Shown here one piece after another: positions 38,108 to 50,116 of a stretch of 64,000 nt of DNA (position 1 is the first letter of the stretch; the number at the start of each line of letters is the position of its first letter). This DNA comes from Lamellibrachia columna (lineage: Eukaryota > Annelida > Polychaeta > Sabellida > Siboglinidae): NCBI GenBank assembly GCA_963662155.1, contig OY759273.1, forward strand, positions 23,308,536 through 23,372,535, given 5' to 3'. The notes beneath the pieces were generated by a model. It had not been told where the DNA came from, searched no databases, and saw nothing but the letters and a program-made list of their open reading frames with translations. A program made the translations under genes and the position numbers.

Positions 38108-38602
38108 ATGTATCGTGACACGTCTCGCCGGCTCTATCAATAATCTCCCGCAGCATGATTGGCTGATTACTCAAAACGACACTTGAACTGAAGACCCGTA
38201 TATATTCATGTGAATCACCAGTTGTCCACTTTTTTTAATTTTTTCTTATTTTACGTTTATCAGCCATTTTTTTTTTTCTGAGTAGAAGTTTGCCGTAACA
38301 TTTAAATATGTTAATGATTTTTTTCCAATTATGAGACGGATCATAATTTATTTTCACATTGGTGCCACTGTTCCCGTGTGTTCAATGTAGTTCGCAAATA
38401 TTTATTTTGACTTACATAACTTCTGAATGTTTTGTACGTACTACTGTGTTCACAAATGATATGTTATAATAAAACAAGTTAAACAAGCAATCTTATTATT
38501 TGGAAGTGCACTCTGCCCAAAAACACACATTATACGGCACCCAGAATGTACTTTTAGTAGGCCTTTCTATAGTTGTAGTAACTGACACATTTGTCTCAAT
38601 AA
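38108..38602 (+). other. Right half of the lectin upstream module and 5' region of P3
   Basis: Colinear first with about 10523-10720 (tctcccgcagcatg, actcaaaacgacacttg, atattcatg) and then with 56680-56960, which precedes exon 1 of P6. The part closest to exon 1 includes a possible acceptor tatagttgtag and the shared ctgacacatttgt leader. Confidence 0.6.
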
Positions 38603-38891
38603 ATGTCGAGAGGTACATCTACAACTCTGATCTGGTCCTGCTTGGCTCTGTACGTCTGGCTACGCTCAGTCAACGGACCAGAGCTCTGAACTAAGTGACA
38701 GCAAGGTGGTGCTCATGGAACAGATGATTTTAATTATGGAGTCAATGAATGACCGCCAGATGGCTCTCATGGAGCAGATGCATTCCACGCTGCGATCAGT
38801 TCAGAGAAGAATGGAGGAAACCAAGTCTGTGGATAACCTCCAGGTGGCACTGCTGCGGTCAATGACAGACGGATAGAGGAAAGGAACGAAG
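38603..38891 (+). pseudogene. Lectin exon 1, copy P3, frameshifted
   Basis: The ATG at 38603 opens a signal-peptide-like stretch (LIWSCLALYVWLRS), but this frame stops at 38687-38689. The heptad-repeat part (VVLMEQMILIMESMNDRQ, then one full 28-residue unit ending RRMEETKSVD) continues in the +1 frame and stops at 38874-38876 after loss of one base relative to P6. The expected donor G|GTGATG follows exon end 38891, phase 1 in the unbroken frame, matching exon X at 40377. Only one full 28-residue repeat is present, against three in P6. Confidence 0.75.
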
Positions 38892-38916
38892 GTGATGACA
38901 CTGACCAATGTATTCA

Positions 38917-38917
<1 letters not shown>

Positions 38918-38992
<75 letters not shown>

Positions 38993-39147
38993 TTACACAC
39001 TACCATCTATCCACTCCCGGTGCCGTCAGTCACTCAGTGGAGAGAGTAATCGACACCATCTATTTATATCTTCAGCAACTCGTCTTAATGGATGATTGTT
39101 TATTGCAAGAACGCCCGGAAATGAATTTGAAAACAGTGGAGGCTAAA

Positions 39148-39208
<61 letters not shown>

Positions 39209-39222
39209 GTATATATATATAC

Positions 39223-39262
<40 letters not shown>

Positions 39263-39366
39263 CTTTGCTGTTTGAAATCATAGTCAACTCTTATGTGCCA
39301 CATTGTAACGCGCGTTCACCTTAGATGACTTTAATAATATAGTGTGTTCCCATCAGACTTGGTACC

Positions 39367-39457
<91 letters not shown>
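38918..39457. repeat. Three (TA)n arrays and an inverted dispersed repeat in the P3 intron
   Basis: (TA)n at 38918-38991, 39150-39260 and 39369-39457. The segment 39000-39148 is the reverse complement of the dispersed repeat at about 9430-9550 (shared gggcgttcttgcaata and gctgaagatata). No coding sequence. Confidence 0.85.
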
Positions 39458-39459
<2 letters not shown>

Positions 39460-39917
39460 CGTCATCGCAGAAGTGATAGCCAATCACACCACTAAGCACA
39501 TTGATCTGGTGTGTGTTACACATAATATTGATTCAGGTTGTTGTCGTGTCATATGTATTCAAGGAAAGCCAATTAATAATAATAATATTCACAACACAAT
39601 ATACATAATAAAATATACATTTTGATATTCCTAAAGTTTGTCAGTTTAAAACATTAATATACACGAAAGTATGCGGCAATGATAGATTAAAAAAGGATTG
39701 AAATAAATTAAGTAAATTGATTAGTTTAGCGGTTTAAAAAACTATATGTATCAAATGCATAATATCAATAAGTTAAGCAGTTAAAATGTTCGTGGTCTCG
39801 CGCGTTACTATTGTCCAATAACAATAATGTTAATATACTAATAACGAACTGCTACAGCGCCAATATCCACAGAAACCTGAGCTCAAAGGCGCAACAAACC
39901 AGGATCATTAAGCATAA

Positions 39918-40245
39918 TCATGAACAAGGACGCACACAAGTTATCAGAACAAGGGACCAAGGAAGATTTATGGTGAAATGCAAATTGAAATAAATATGTA
40001 CTGACTTAATCAAACATATTGTTCTGATGACGTATTCTAAAAACATATATGGAGTTAAATTTTGTAGCGCTGGGCTGAAAATGCTCCACGTCTCTTCAGT
40101 AGTAAGTGCTGTAGAGTTCTTGCAGATTTTGGTCCGTGCTTTTTGTAAGAAGAGATATCCTTTGGTGTTTGATCGGGAGTTTCTTTTTGTTAATGCATCA
40201 ATTATTGTTTGCATTCATATACTTAAGCAAAATAAGCGTTGAGTC
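39918..40245 (-). pseudogene. LINE 3'-end relic upstream of exon X (P3)
   Basis: The minus strand reads LTKRNSRSNTKGYLFLQKA, then ALTTEETWSIFSPALQNL, the C-terminal tail typical of jockey/CR1-group pol proteins, followed by 3' untranslated sequence (aaatgcaaattgaaataaat). The same relic precedes exon X in P4 (42940-43200) and P6 (58262-58500), so it predates the duplications. Confidence 0.65.
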
Positions 40246-40376
40246 ATGAATGCACTTTGTCGACAACAGCACAACGCAGGAGGTTATATTTTTATAACAA
40301 AGTTGTTTGTAGCAGTGCAGTGATTATACGAGTTTAATTCAGGTATATAATTGATTGTTATTATGCGGTGTTTCAG

Positions 40377-40547
40377 GACTGAAGTGCTTCCGAGGAAACG
40401 ATGGCAAACGAGCCTGCAACAAGTTTGTTCAAGTTAAAATGACACGGGATGGGGCAAGAACCTTCTGCCGGGACATCGGTGATGGAGTCGAACTTGTCTC
40501 CATAGAATCGCAACAAGAGACCAACTTTCTCGCATCTGTCATAAGAG
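40377..40547 (+). CDS. First-half CTLD exon (exon X, copy P3)
   Basis: Intact 171-bp exon, acceptor tgtttcag, donor G|GTTAGC, phase 1-1. Reads GLKCFRGNDGKRACNKF, MTRDGARTFCR and LVSIESQQETNFLASVIRG. The usual CYKF tyrosine is Asn. No exon Y follows before the next X at 44839. A LINE lies at about 40.96-42.54 kb, so exon Y of this copy is missing. Because X is symmetrical and Y of P4 has the same phase, an exon 1 - X(P3) - Y(P4) transcript would be in frame at these junctions, though exon 1 of P3 is broken. Confidence 0.82.
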
Positions 40548-40959
40548 GTTAGCAACACAATAATCAATTAGCATCCGGAATATCTTCCAGCCAGTTTGCT
40601 ATGCAAAAATCATCATCTTCTTCACCTGAAAACACTATATTGATACAACACAACCTCAAATGCAATGTGTAGACTACAGCAATTAATAAAAAAAGCAATA
40701 ACGTTGTTATTTTTATCTATTTACCAGTTGACCAGCAAGTTAACATGCACGTATTTATTTAAAACCTGAGATTTAGATTAAGAGTTTTCAGAGCCCAACA
40801 ATAAGACTACACTAATTTACATTTTTAATAATATATTTTTTCGTACTAAAATTTTTACAATTCGATTAAAACAATGTATATAAGCTACTGCGTATATAAA
40901 ACAGCAAACAGTGAGCGCAACTCGTCTATGAATAAAATAAATAAGTGCTGCACGCATTA

Positions 40960-42540
40960 TCTATACTCTACAACATATATTTTGTAAATGGCACCTTGCG
41001 TATTAGTTGCTCGTCTATCCCCTCTTCGTAGTGGTCTTGAACCATTTCATAAAAGTTGTTTAATTTCATACTAGAGAAAGTCATTGCATCAAGTTTGAGT
41101 TTGGACAAGATGTAGTTGAAGCGTTTAGACATATATGAGCCACTACCTTGAAGGGCTAGGTGAGAGAGCATTTTTAAACTGGTGTTATTGCATTTTAAAC
41201 AACTCTCCATAAATCGCACCATTCGATTCATAATCTGAATTTGAATTGGTAAACAATCTGCTCAAATTGGCACCATATTACATTGAGTGCAAACTGGTAG
41301 ATTGGACAGTTTTCTGATACCTTTGCCCCACATAGTATAAAATTCCTCAACACATTTTATATTGTAAGTTCCGCAGACATACGCCTTAGAAAGATATACA
41401 GAACGACATCAATAATTGACGTTTGTTGTTTACAAAACCCAAAATCAGCAGATAATGCATTAACACGCCATATAAAATCATGACACATATCTTTAACCAT
41501 AGCCTGGCGAGTGCCAGGACCAATAATGTGGCCTACATGCAACCTTTTTATTCTTTTTCACTTGTATGCCATCGAAGTGAAATTGGCAGTCGGTACCACT
41601 TCCATATTTAGTAAGTTGACATTTTAACGGGTTAAATTGTAAATCATATTCATGTGCACATTCTAGACATGTATCACACATTTTGTTGATCAATATAGAT
41701 AGATAATAAAATGGGGACGACACCCTGCTACACTCCATCGGTAATGAATAAATACAATGATATGGAATTGTTTCATAATACATTTAAATGTTTATTAGTG
41801 TACATATAAAGTAAACATCTGATAATAAGGGGATTCATTCCTCGACCCATCAGTAAAATAATTTTTTTTAACATACTTTATTTATCAAATACTTTATTAG
41901 CATATAGTAATAACACATAAACATAAGATTTGTTCTGCTAGAAATAGTTCACAGTCTCCATTAATGCAAATGTACATTTAGCTGTAGAGCTATGACTTTT
42001 AAACTCAAACTGTAAATCACTTGTTTTAAAAGCATCAGCACTTTTTGTCATTATAACCTAATCAAATATTGTTTGACGGGGGCTACTAAGAGCAATGGCT
42101 CGATAGTTGTCAGAGTCATTTGCTGATTTCCTCTTGTTTTTTTTACCAGACGTTGAATTGTGGCTATATTAAAACCATCCGTGGTATACCCGTGATACAC
42201 CATTGATGTTAATAGCAAAGGTAAAAAAACATGTAGTTTGTGATCAGCATATACCAACCCGTATCCATCAGATATGTTACTTTTAGCCATTCAGAACATC
42301 ATCAATGGTACCAATATTTTCACAGTCATTATATTGTGCATCTACTTTACTACGTATGTTTTTTTAACAACGACGCCATATTCTCTTCATTATACGCAAC
42401 TGAATTATATAAGTCATCATATTTAGTAGCAAAGAGTTTAGAAATAGTATCGCCACCTGTTACTTCATTAACCATGTTGGGTAGCATAGCATTGGTCTTT
42501 GTAACTGTATAAACTTCGTTCACGAAATCCCTATTTTTGT
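40960..42540 (-). pseudogene. Degenerate LINE reverse transcriptase (CR1/Rex-like)
   Basis: Minus-strand fragments, 5' to 3': KSNISDGYGLVYADHKLHV with SMVYHGYTTDGFNIATI (42290-42051); FYYLSILINKMCDTC and EYDLQFNPLKCQLTKYGSG (41783-41493); KHVGHIIGPGTR-like sequence (41542-41357); and MVRFMESCLKCNNTSLKM (41231-40968). Order and content fit the N-terminal palm through C-terminal region of a non-LTR pol, with many frameshifts and much of the core deleted. Confidence 0.7.
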
Positions 42541-42939
42541 TTCCAAGTAAAGCTTAGCCATACTTTCTTTTGTAACATTATTTTTATTACGTTTAATAAA
42601 ATTAAGAGATTATATCATTACAAATGAGAGTGTATTTTAAAACACAGCAAAAGTAGATAAAACAAAGTATTGAAATAAGTTAAATAAGATAATTAGTCGA
42701 GTGATTTAAGAAATTATATGTGTAAAATACATTATATCAATAAGTTAACTAAAATAGTCCAGTTAAAACTGCTATGAGTTTAATATTTAACTTCTATTGC
42801 GTCTATATCCCCAGGAAGCTGAGCTCGTAGGCGCAAAAAGCTGGGTCACTAAACAGAATCACGAATAGTAACGCGCAAAAGTCATTATGAGGACAAGGGA
42901 CCACCGATGATGTATGGTGGATATGCAATTTAGAATATA

Positions 42940-43205
42940 TATATATGCTGAGTTAGTCAAATATATTGTTCAGATAAAGTGTTCTAAAAGCATTGATGGA
43001 GCTACAATTTCGTAGTGCTGGGCTGAGAGTGCTCCAGATCGTAAATCCAGTAACTGCTAGAGAGTTCTTGAAGATTTGTGTACGTACTTTTTGTACGTAG
43101 AGATCTCCGTTGGCGTTCGATCTGGTGTTCCTTGTTGTTAATGCATCAAATAGTGTTTGCATTTCTATACTTATGCAAAATAAGTGTTTAGTTATGAATG
43201 CACTT
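42940..43205 (-). pseudogene. LINE 3'-end relic upstream of exon X (P4)
   Basis: Minus strand reads LTTRNTRSNANGDLYVQKV and NSLAVTGFTIWSTLSPALRN, the better-preserved homologue of the P3 relic at 39918-40245. The region from about 42650 onward is colinear with 39660 onward, marking the start of the P4 copy. Confidence 0.7.
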
Positions 43206-43210
43206 TGTCG

Positions 43211-43390
43211 GCAACACGTTGTTCGTGTGTCCGCCTACTTTGTCGGCAACACGTTGATCGTGTGAACGCCTACTTTGACGGCAACACGTTGTTCGTGTGT
43301 CCGCCTACTTTGTCGGCAACACGTTGATCGTGTGAACGCCTACTTTGACGGCAACACGTTGTTCACGTGAACGCCTACCCTGTCGGCAAC
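43211..43390. repeat. 35-bp minisatellite with alternating subtypes
   Basis: Units start gcaacacgttg at 43211, 43246, 43281, 43316 and 43351, with a partial one at 43386. They alternate between a gttcgtgtgtccgcc form and a gatcgtgtgaacgcc form, an early two-unit higher-order repeat. Single-copy homologues read actttgtcggcaacagcac, so the array grew from the ancestral intron sequence. Confidence 0.92.
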
Positions 43391-43439
43391 AGCACAAAAC
43401 TTATATATTTAAAACAAAGTTGGTTGTATCATTGATAAG

Positions 43440-44765
43440 TAGTAGTAGACATCCGTCCGTCTCGGGAGATGATGGACTACGCCTGGTTGAGGGTCACCAA
43501 TGAGTTGAACAGCGTCTGCTGTGGAAGGTGAGGCCAGTACTCGATTGACAGTCTCTTCAGCAGCTCACGCATACAAATGTTGATGGTCCACGGTATTTCG
43601 GTGTACGTCCTCGAAAAGTGGCTCAAAGTCAACAATACCCTCAGCGTCAATCTGCTCGATTGAATAGGCCGATAATTGATGTGGCCGTCGGTCGCCTGAT
43701 CTCACCACCAACTGAATACGCAGGCGATATGTGTCTCGTTCGATTGCAGCGCTGTCGAGCTTGTTGTCGGCTGGACGATAAATAGGCCGGATGTCAAATA
43801 ATCGTGGAGACGGCGACGTTTCATGACGACGGCTGACGCGGACGCTCTGGTGTCGCACAAAGGGAAGACAGCTGAACGGTAGGCTTGACGCAACGTACGC
43901 CTGCCGTCAAAATGTCGTGACGACGGCTAACGTGTCGTGACGACGGCTCATGCGGGCGCACTGGCGTCGCGGGACCGCGGGGAATGCAGCAGAATAGTCG
44001 GCTGAACACTCTGTAATTCGGTCGTCAACATAACGTGGAAACGACGAACGTGTTGTAAAGATGGCTCATGCGGACGCACTGTTGTCGTAAACGGAGAGAT
44101 AGCTGAACAGTCGCAAGCAATCAGTAGGCAGCAGAAAACGAGAGGCAGCCGAGGCAGACGGTCAACGCATACAGTCAAACAATGCACAGTAATTACTTGG
44201 TTGGCATTGTGTTGTCTGGGTTTTCGCTCGCTGTTGTCAATGTGAGCAAAGTTGTAGAGGGTTCTTCGACGTCGCGATAAATCGCGCCCTCTCCATACCT
44301 GGCGTTGGAACCTAATGCCGTATTTGTGTGTTCTGGCTCTCACGAATATCCTATACTTCGCATCTTAAACCCATCGCTTGCTAACTTTCCCACCAGATTA
44401 CAAGGTCGGCGTCAGCCAATCAAAATTAATAACCTCTATGGACGGTCCCATTACGTTGATACTCCTTTTACTAAAATGTACCACGCCAAAAGCTAAAACA
44501 TCATGGGTACAATTATTACATAACATGATCGTGCCCCACGCCTAACAATAAACTTATAATGTGGGCTCACACACAACACTTGGACACCATTACATAACTT
44601 GTTTATGTCATCAGTCTATATACACTCTAATATTTACCTCACCAGTAAAATAGTTCATATAATAGCAATTCGCAGAAATGCGACTCACGGTCAGCAAATA
44701 TCGTTGTGCTCTTTGTCGTTTCAGGTGACCAGTTCTCTAATCCTTTGCTTTTCCTGGTGATAAGC
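43440..44765. repeat. Dispersed GC-rich repeat R, copy 2 (longer)
   Basis: It interrupts the P4 intron: sequence before 43435 and after 44765 is continuous in P3 around 40290-40350. Inside are three related blocks around gacgacggctcatgcgg (about 43822, 43938 and 44060), then cttcgacgtcgcgataaatc. The last 870 bp match 12275-13140. No domain recognised; several small minus-strand frames are not shared with copy 1. Confidence 0.55.
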
Positions 44766-44838
44766 CTCCTGTTGCAGTGACAAGTTGTATACAAATTGAA
44801 ATAGTGATTTCTTTGACTGATATTCTGCGGTGTTTCAG

Positions 44839-45009
44839 GACTGAAGTGCTTCCGAGGAAACGATGGCAAACGATCGTGCTACAAGTTTGTCCAAGTTGAA
44901 ATGACACGGGACAAGGCAACAACCTATTGTCGGAACGTTGGCGAGGGAGCCGACCTTGTCTCCATAGAGTCGCAACACGAGATAAACTTTCTCGCTTATG
45001 TCATAACAG
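44839..45009 (+). CDS. First-half CTLD exon (exon X, copy P4)
   Basis: Intact 171-bp phase 1-1 exon reading GLKCFRGNDGKRSCYKF, MTRDKATTYCRNVGEG and LVSIESQHEINFLAYVITG. Donor G|GTTAGT. It pairs with exon Y at 46130 to make a complete CTLD. Closest to copy P2, in line with the shared P2/P4 flanks. No exon 1 was seen between 40.5 and 44.8 kb. Confidence 0.86.
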
Positions 45010-46129
45010 GTTAGTAATACAATAATAACTTACCATCCATAATAAATCCATTGCCAGTTTGTCATGCAAAATCGTCTTCTTCTTCACCTGAAAAAAAACA
45101 CACAATAATTGCAAATGCAATGCGTTAACTGCATTAATCATTACATTCAAAACAAGAAACAACAACGTTGACATTTACCATTTACCCATTGATCAGCCCA
45201 GCAAGTTATCTTGCACGCATTTATTTAAAACCTGTGATTTAATTGAAATGGTTCCAGAGCACAACAATATGGCAACACTAATTTACATTATTATTATGCA
45301 TATACAGAGAGTTGCCCAATTTGACTTAAAACACATCTTAATACAGAACGTATACATATACGACATTCCTTGTCGATCCTAGACAGAAACTATTTAATAA
45401 ATTATCGGGCAAAAATTATATATTTTACCAACAATACCAACAACGCCCATTGCTTTTATTTATCTAAGTTTTAAAAACCGCGCACACACATAATGTTCAC
45501 GGTTCAGATCACAGGTACACAAAACACATGGCATATTGTACAATAAATAAAAAAATTGCTTTAATTGTTTTAAAATTTAATTTTTCTGTGATCAATTGAT
45601 GTTAAAGAACATAATCAGTGTCTCCTTATTGTGTGTATTTGCGAGTTGTGCAAGAGCCATTAAAGTCGAAAACGTGACATTTTGTAGTTGCCTGTTGTGA
45701 ACAGAAGTCATGGCTTGCTTTTTGTCTCTGCAACGGAATGTTAATGTGCGAACCTTCCCTTAGCATCCCGGGCACGCCCAGAAAATTTCAGCCCCACACA
45801 TGCGAAACTGACATGGATATGAGGGAACAGACACACAGACACGCACGGATGAGCGCCTGTCGTCACTGTTGCACATCTGCCCCTCGAAATCGACATATTA
45901 CTTGTTGTGACTGTATTCCCTTATTGAATATGTTTATCGCAGATGTTTCTGACCACACACAAACAGAGTAGCCTACTGTATTGTTGGTATACAATTGATT
46001 TCATTGTTGACTGCCTAACCACTGTGTTCCCAACATTTCCCCGCCGCAATATCTTATCCACATTCTGCAAAATATGCATTGATGACTGCGCGAACACATA
46101 GCATAATACCAACACGCTTTTGGTTACAG
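45010..46129 (+). other. Intron of lectin P4
   Basis: No gene seen; colinear over its whole length with 13380-14499. Acceptor tggttacag at 46121-46129. Confidence 0.65.
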
Positions 46130-46353
46130 GGTTACCAGCTAAATGTGGTTTATACCACACGTCCGGCAAGAAAACGTCTGGCGAATGGCAATGGACTGCA
46201 ACAGGCCAGCCATTTAATTACACAAGCTGGGCACCACCGGAACCGAACGGCAACCGAAACTTTTGCTTTATTTGGAATATCCCTCCGGGCTGGAAGAACT
46301 GGGATGACCGTCCTGATACAGAAGGTTGCTTCATCTGTGAATATAGACGATGA
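46130..46353 (+). CDS. Second-half CTLD terminal exon (exon Y, copy P4)
   Basis: Intact: GLPAKCGLYHTSGKKTSG, WQWTATGQPFNYTSWAPPEPN, RNFCFIWN, GWKNWDDRP and CFICEYRR plus TGA. EPN, WDD and all cysteines expected for the two CTLD disulphides are present. With exon X (44839-45009) it forms a full calcium-dependent lectin domain. Poly(A) signal at 46418-46423. Together with P2 this is the best-preserved lectin domain in the window; the signal-peptide exon is missing. Confidence 0.87.
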
Positions 46354-46417
46354 GGTTCCAATGGGCATTTGCGCGGTGTTCCCGTTGTGGTATTAAGCAA
46401 TTACAAGCTTCAAGCGG

Positions 46418-46423
46418 AATAAA
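46418..46423 (+). promoter_or_regulatory. Polyadenylation signal AATAAA, lectin P4
   Basis: 65 bp after the exon Y stop, same position as in P2. Confidence 0.65.
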
Positions 46424-46779
46424 TTGTGTAGAGCATCACGTCTTTATTATTTATTATTATTTTTATTAATGCGCTTTGCGAACATTTCCCACCAGGTAGA
46501 CCTTTGCAACCCACGATGAGGCATAATTTAGTGTTGTCGTTCTAATTGACGCTACCCCAAATGAATCATATTGCAAAACGTTCTAAGCCATCACCGCATA
46601 AACAAAATGCATTTCACAACCATCTTGTTGACACATGTTAAGACTTGTTCGCCAATTGGCGAATAAAATCCACCACTTCGGATTGCCGCCTTGTGTATGA
46701 TCAAGATATGACCCCTACTGGTGGTGGGTATTATATATTCATGGAGTATTAATAATACTAATTAAATTCTATGGCGCCT

Positions 46780-49560
46780 ATATCCTCAGGAACCTGAGCT
46801 AAGAGGCGCAATAAAACATAATCATTAAGCACAATCGTGTACAAGGACGCGCAAAAGTCATTACCAGAATGAGGGACAACCGAAGATTTATGGTAGAAAT
46901 GCAATTTGGAATAAATATGTATTGAATTGTTTTTCGGAAAGTTGCTATAGTTTCATATGTTTTTAAAGTGATGGGGAGGTCAGTCCAGACCCTAGAAGCA
47001 GCGACAGAGAAAGTACGTTTGCCCAAGTTAAATTTTGTTTTAAGCATACTAAGTTGTGAAATTGATGAGCTGATCTGCCTAGGGATATATGAAAGCTGCA
47101 GGAGACTAGCAAAGTAGGGTGGTTGTTGTGTAGATAGAGCACGATATGTAAAAGTGGACAGCTTAAAATTAATTCGAGAAGAAACAGGAAGCCATTATGT
47201 TGTCTAAGTAGTGGTAGTGGTGGTAAACACCGAGGCGCCCTGAGAACCACACGTGCCAGACAATTTTATACTCGCTGGAGTTTAGCCAAGTCTCTTTTAG
47301 CAATGTCATTTTGTAGTGAATAACAATATTCAAGGAGGTAACTAATTAATTCCATTTATATCGTTATATTGGGAAGTTAGTGACAGAACAAGAGGCAGTG
47401 CTGAAGGTCTGGGAAAGCTACTTCAAGGAGCTACTGAACCAGGAAAGAAATAAAAACGACCTTGAATTACCATCATATGTAGAGGGGAAAGTGGAGTTAA
47501 CTAATATTACGGATATAGAGATGCAAACCGGGATGAAAGGGATGAAGCAAGGAAGAGCACCTGGTATCGATGAGATGCTTGTGGAAATGGTAATGGCAGA
47601 GGGGAAGAGTGGAATCAGCTGGACAAAGAGGCTGCTGAATACATGTATGAGGCAAGGTAGAGTACCACAGGAATGGCGGACAATTGGCTAATTGTCCCAA
47701 TATGGAAGAAGAAGGGAGATGTGCAAGACCCAGGGAAATACAGAGGAATCACACTTCTAAGTCACATCATGAAGCTGCTAGAGAGGTTCCTGGATGTTAG
47801 GATCCGAAAGGAAGTAGAAAAAGAACAGGAGGAAGAACAACAAGGATTCAGAAAGGGCAGCGGGACGATTGATGGGATGTTTGCTTTAAGACAAATGATA
47901 GAGAAGAGGTTGGAGATGCAAGGGAGAATGGCAGTGGGATTTGTGGACATGGAGAAGGCCTATGACACAGTCCCTAGAGAGATGGTGCTGGCAACAGTGA
48001 GATGGATGGGAGTGCCAGAAGCAGAAGCCAGGATGGTGGAAGCAATGTATGAGAGAACAAAAGAAAGAGTTGTGGTTGGATCTGGGTTGTCAGAAGAGTT
48101 TCCAGTTAACATCGGTTTGAGGCAAGGAAGTGACCTTAGCCCTTTACTGTTTATCATGGTAATGGAAATAATCAGCAGGAAGATCAGCACGAAGGACATT
48201 CTCAGGAAGATGATGTACGCAGATGATCTGGCCATAATAGCAGAGAGCAAACAAGACCTACAGGAAGTGTTGGAAGAATGGAATGGGGTGTTCAAGAAGT
48301 ACGAACTGAGAATGAGCATAGAGAAGACAGAAGTGATGTGGGTTGGACACAAGAGAGAGGAGTTGAACATCAGGTTGGATGGTAAGGAGATCAAGCAAGT
48401 GGATGGCTTTGTGTACCTTGGAGGAATGGTTACGGAGGATGGGCATTCAGCGGCAGAAGTGCGAAGTCGGACACAAGCAGGAGCGAATGCTTGGAGAAAG
48501 GTAGAGGGAGTCATGTTGGACAGAAAAATTTCAAAAAAGCTGAAAGGGAAAGAGTCCCGAGGACATGCATTACACCAGCAAGCCTGTATGATCTGGAGAC
48601 AGTGGCGTTGACAGAACAACAACAGCAGAAGCTGCAAGTGTGTGAGAATAACTGGGTTCGGCGAATAACAAGAACAAAGAGGGTGGACAGAAGAAGGATG
48701 AAAGACCTAAGGAAAGAGGTTGGTATGCAATGCAGCCTAACAGGAAGATTGGTGAGAAGCAGGATGAGATGGGCAGGCCACTTGATAAGAATGGATGCAA
48801 GCAAACTCGCAAAGAGCACAGAGGTGGAAAAACATCAAGGACGCAGGAAAAGGGGAAGGCCACAGCTGAGATGGGAGGACTGCGTGAGTAGGGACATGAG
48901 AAGATCTGGGGAGGATGAAAGATGGAGAGAGGGAGCGGCCGATAGAAAATTATAGAAACAAAGAACAGAAAGAGTTTCGCGACAATATTTTACCCGACTC
49001 TCACCCTTGTACAGCAGGGAACAAGGAGGAAGAGCACACATTGTTTTAGCAGTAGATATAGACATGTGACGCCGAATTCGACAGTAATAGTCTATGATAG
49101 AAACATGATTTACATACTTGTGAATTATGCTGGCAAAAGTTGAAGTCCCTATCAAAGACATCACCTATACTACAAAAAAGTATCTGGTGGGAATGTATCA
49201 CTGCCAAAAGTTTAGTTGAAAAATGGTTGATGACCCTATTTCGTTGTTGTTTACTGCAAATAATAATAACGTCTGTTTTATCTGGATTAAGCTTTAGCTT
49301 ACTTGATTCTATCCAAAACAAGATATCAGTAAGGCATTCATTAAACGTCGAAACAGATTCTTGCGCATTTGAATGTGAAAGTGATGTAAACTTGTGCGTG
49401 ATCAGCATACAGGTGATGACTGAGATTAGTAATGACTTGGCTGAGCGACGTAGTATATAAGCTGAAAAGTACAGTGCCAAGGACGGATCCTTGGGGCACT
49501 CCGAATGGAAAGTATTGTGGGCAAGATAATGTGCCAGACATGTTAATGTTTTGGTGTTTG
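46780..49560 (-). pseudogene. L2-like LINE, split by a nested RTE-like insertion
   Basis: The minus-strand pol relic is in two pieces, 49560-49039 and 47355-46780. The first reads [20 protein letters not shown] and HHLYADHAQVYITF, then SSKLKLNPDKTDVIIICSKQ and DVFDRDFNFCQHNSQ. The second reads SCSFHISLGRSA and KTKFNLGKRTFSVAASRVW, then 3' untranslated sequence. The catalytic YADD is YADH here, but YADD in the unsplit P2-block homologue (15058-15892). Frames are broken. Confidence 0.8.
47356..49038 (+). mobile_element. RTE-like LINE nested in the L2-like relic
   Basis: Plus-strand reverse transcriptase in three frames: ITDIEMQTGMKGMKQGRAPG (47380-47691); then VPIWKKKGDVQDPGKYRGIT, GFVDMEKAYDTVPREMV, IGLRQGSDLSPLLFIMVME and catalytic MYADDLAIIAESKQDLQE (47673-48540); then TCITPASLYDLETVAL, RSRMRWAGHLIRMDA and GRRKRGRPQLRWEDCV (48491-48955). 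Frameshifts lie near 47690 and 48540. It is 5'-truncated, without an endonuclease. The empty site is at about 15312 (gccattgacattgtttt). Ends ggaggaagagcacac. Confidence 0.87.
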
Positions 49561-49604
49561 TCTTGCTAACATCTATATATGAAGATTTTGAAGATTGGCT
49601 TTGT

Positions 49605-49810
49605 CATCCATAAATGTCAGTACGTTGCATGCTATATTATAGTCCATGTCGTTGGTTCATATTAAGAATAATAAAGGTCCTTTTACTTATCGTTGTGGTA
49701 TCCCACTAAAAACTGATTTCCAATTTGGAACCTCCCCACCTACAACACGCTGTCTTCCGTCAGTCAATCATTCAGTCAGCCAATCAGTCAGTCAGTCAGT
49801 CAATAGTCCT
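49605..49810 (-). pseudogene. Divergent LINE-A-family fragment, P4-block copy
   Basis: Paralogue of 16117-16330, also ending in a cagt-rich tract (about 49755-49803), here broken into gtcaatcattcagtcagcc and a shorter pure run. Confidence 0.68.
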
Positions 49811-50116
49811 ATATTGAATAGTAATTAATATTTTAGTTTGGTGTGCCAATAGATGGAGTAAAATCAGGTAACCATAATGCTATTTCTGCATCACAACCAG
49901 TCCCTCATCAGTTTGTTTTACCAACTGTTCCTCTAGTTTTGTATGTATCGTGTGGGTCTGGACACTGTCAAATTTGAACATAACCAACAATGGCAACCAG
50001 TAGCGTGAATGATCCCCCTATGTACGACTGTAGAACAAGGCTTTTTTGGGAGACAACTATCCTACATAGGAAGTATTTTTTTAATATTATTCTCGTAAAC
50101 GAGATGGTAGGATTTG

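Noticed and set aside
47960..48637. 225-codon minus-strand frame, and similar frames at 33.6-34.5 kb plus
   Set aside because: Antisense to the RTE-like reverse transcriptase, which has clear motifs on the other strand.
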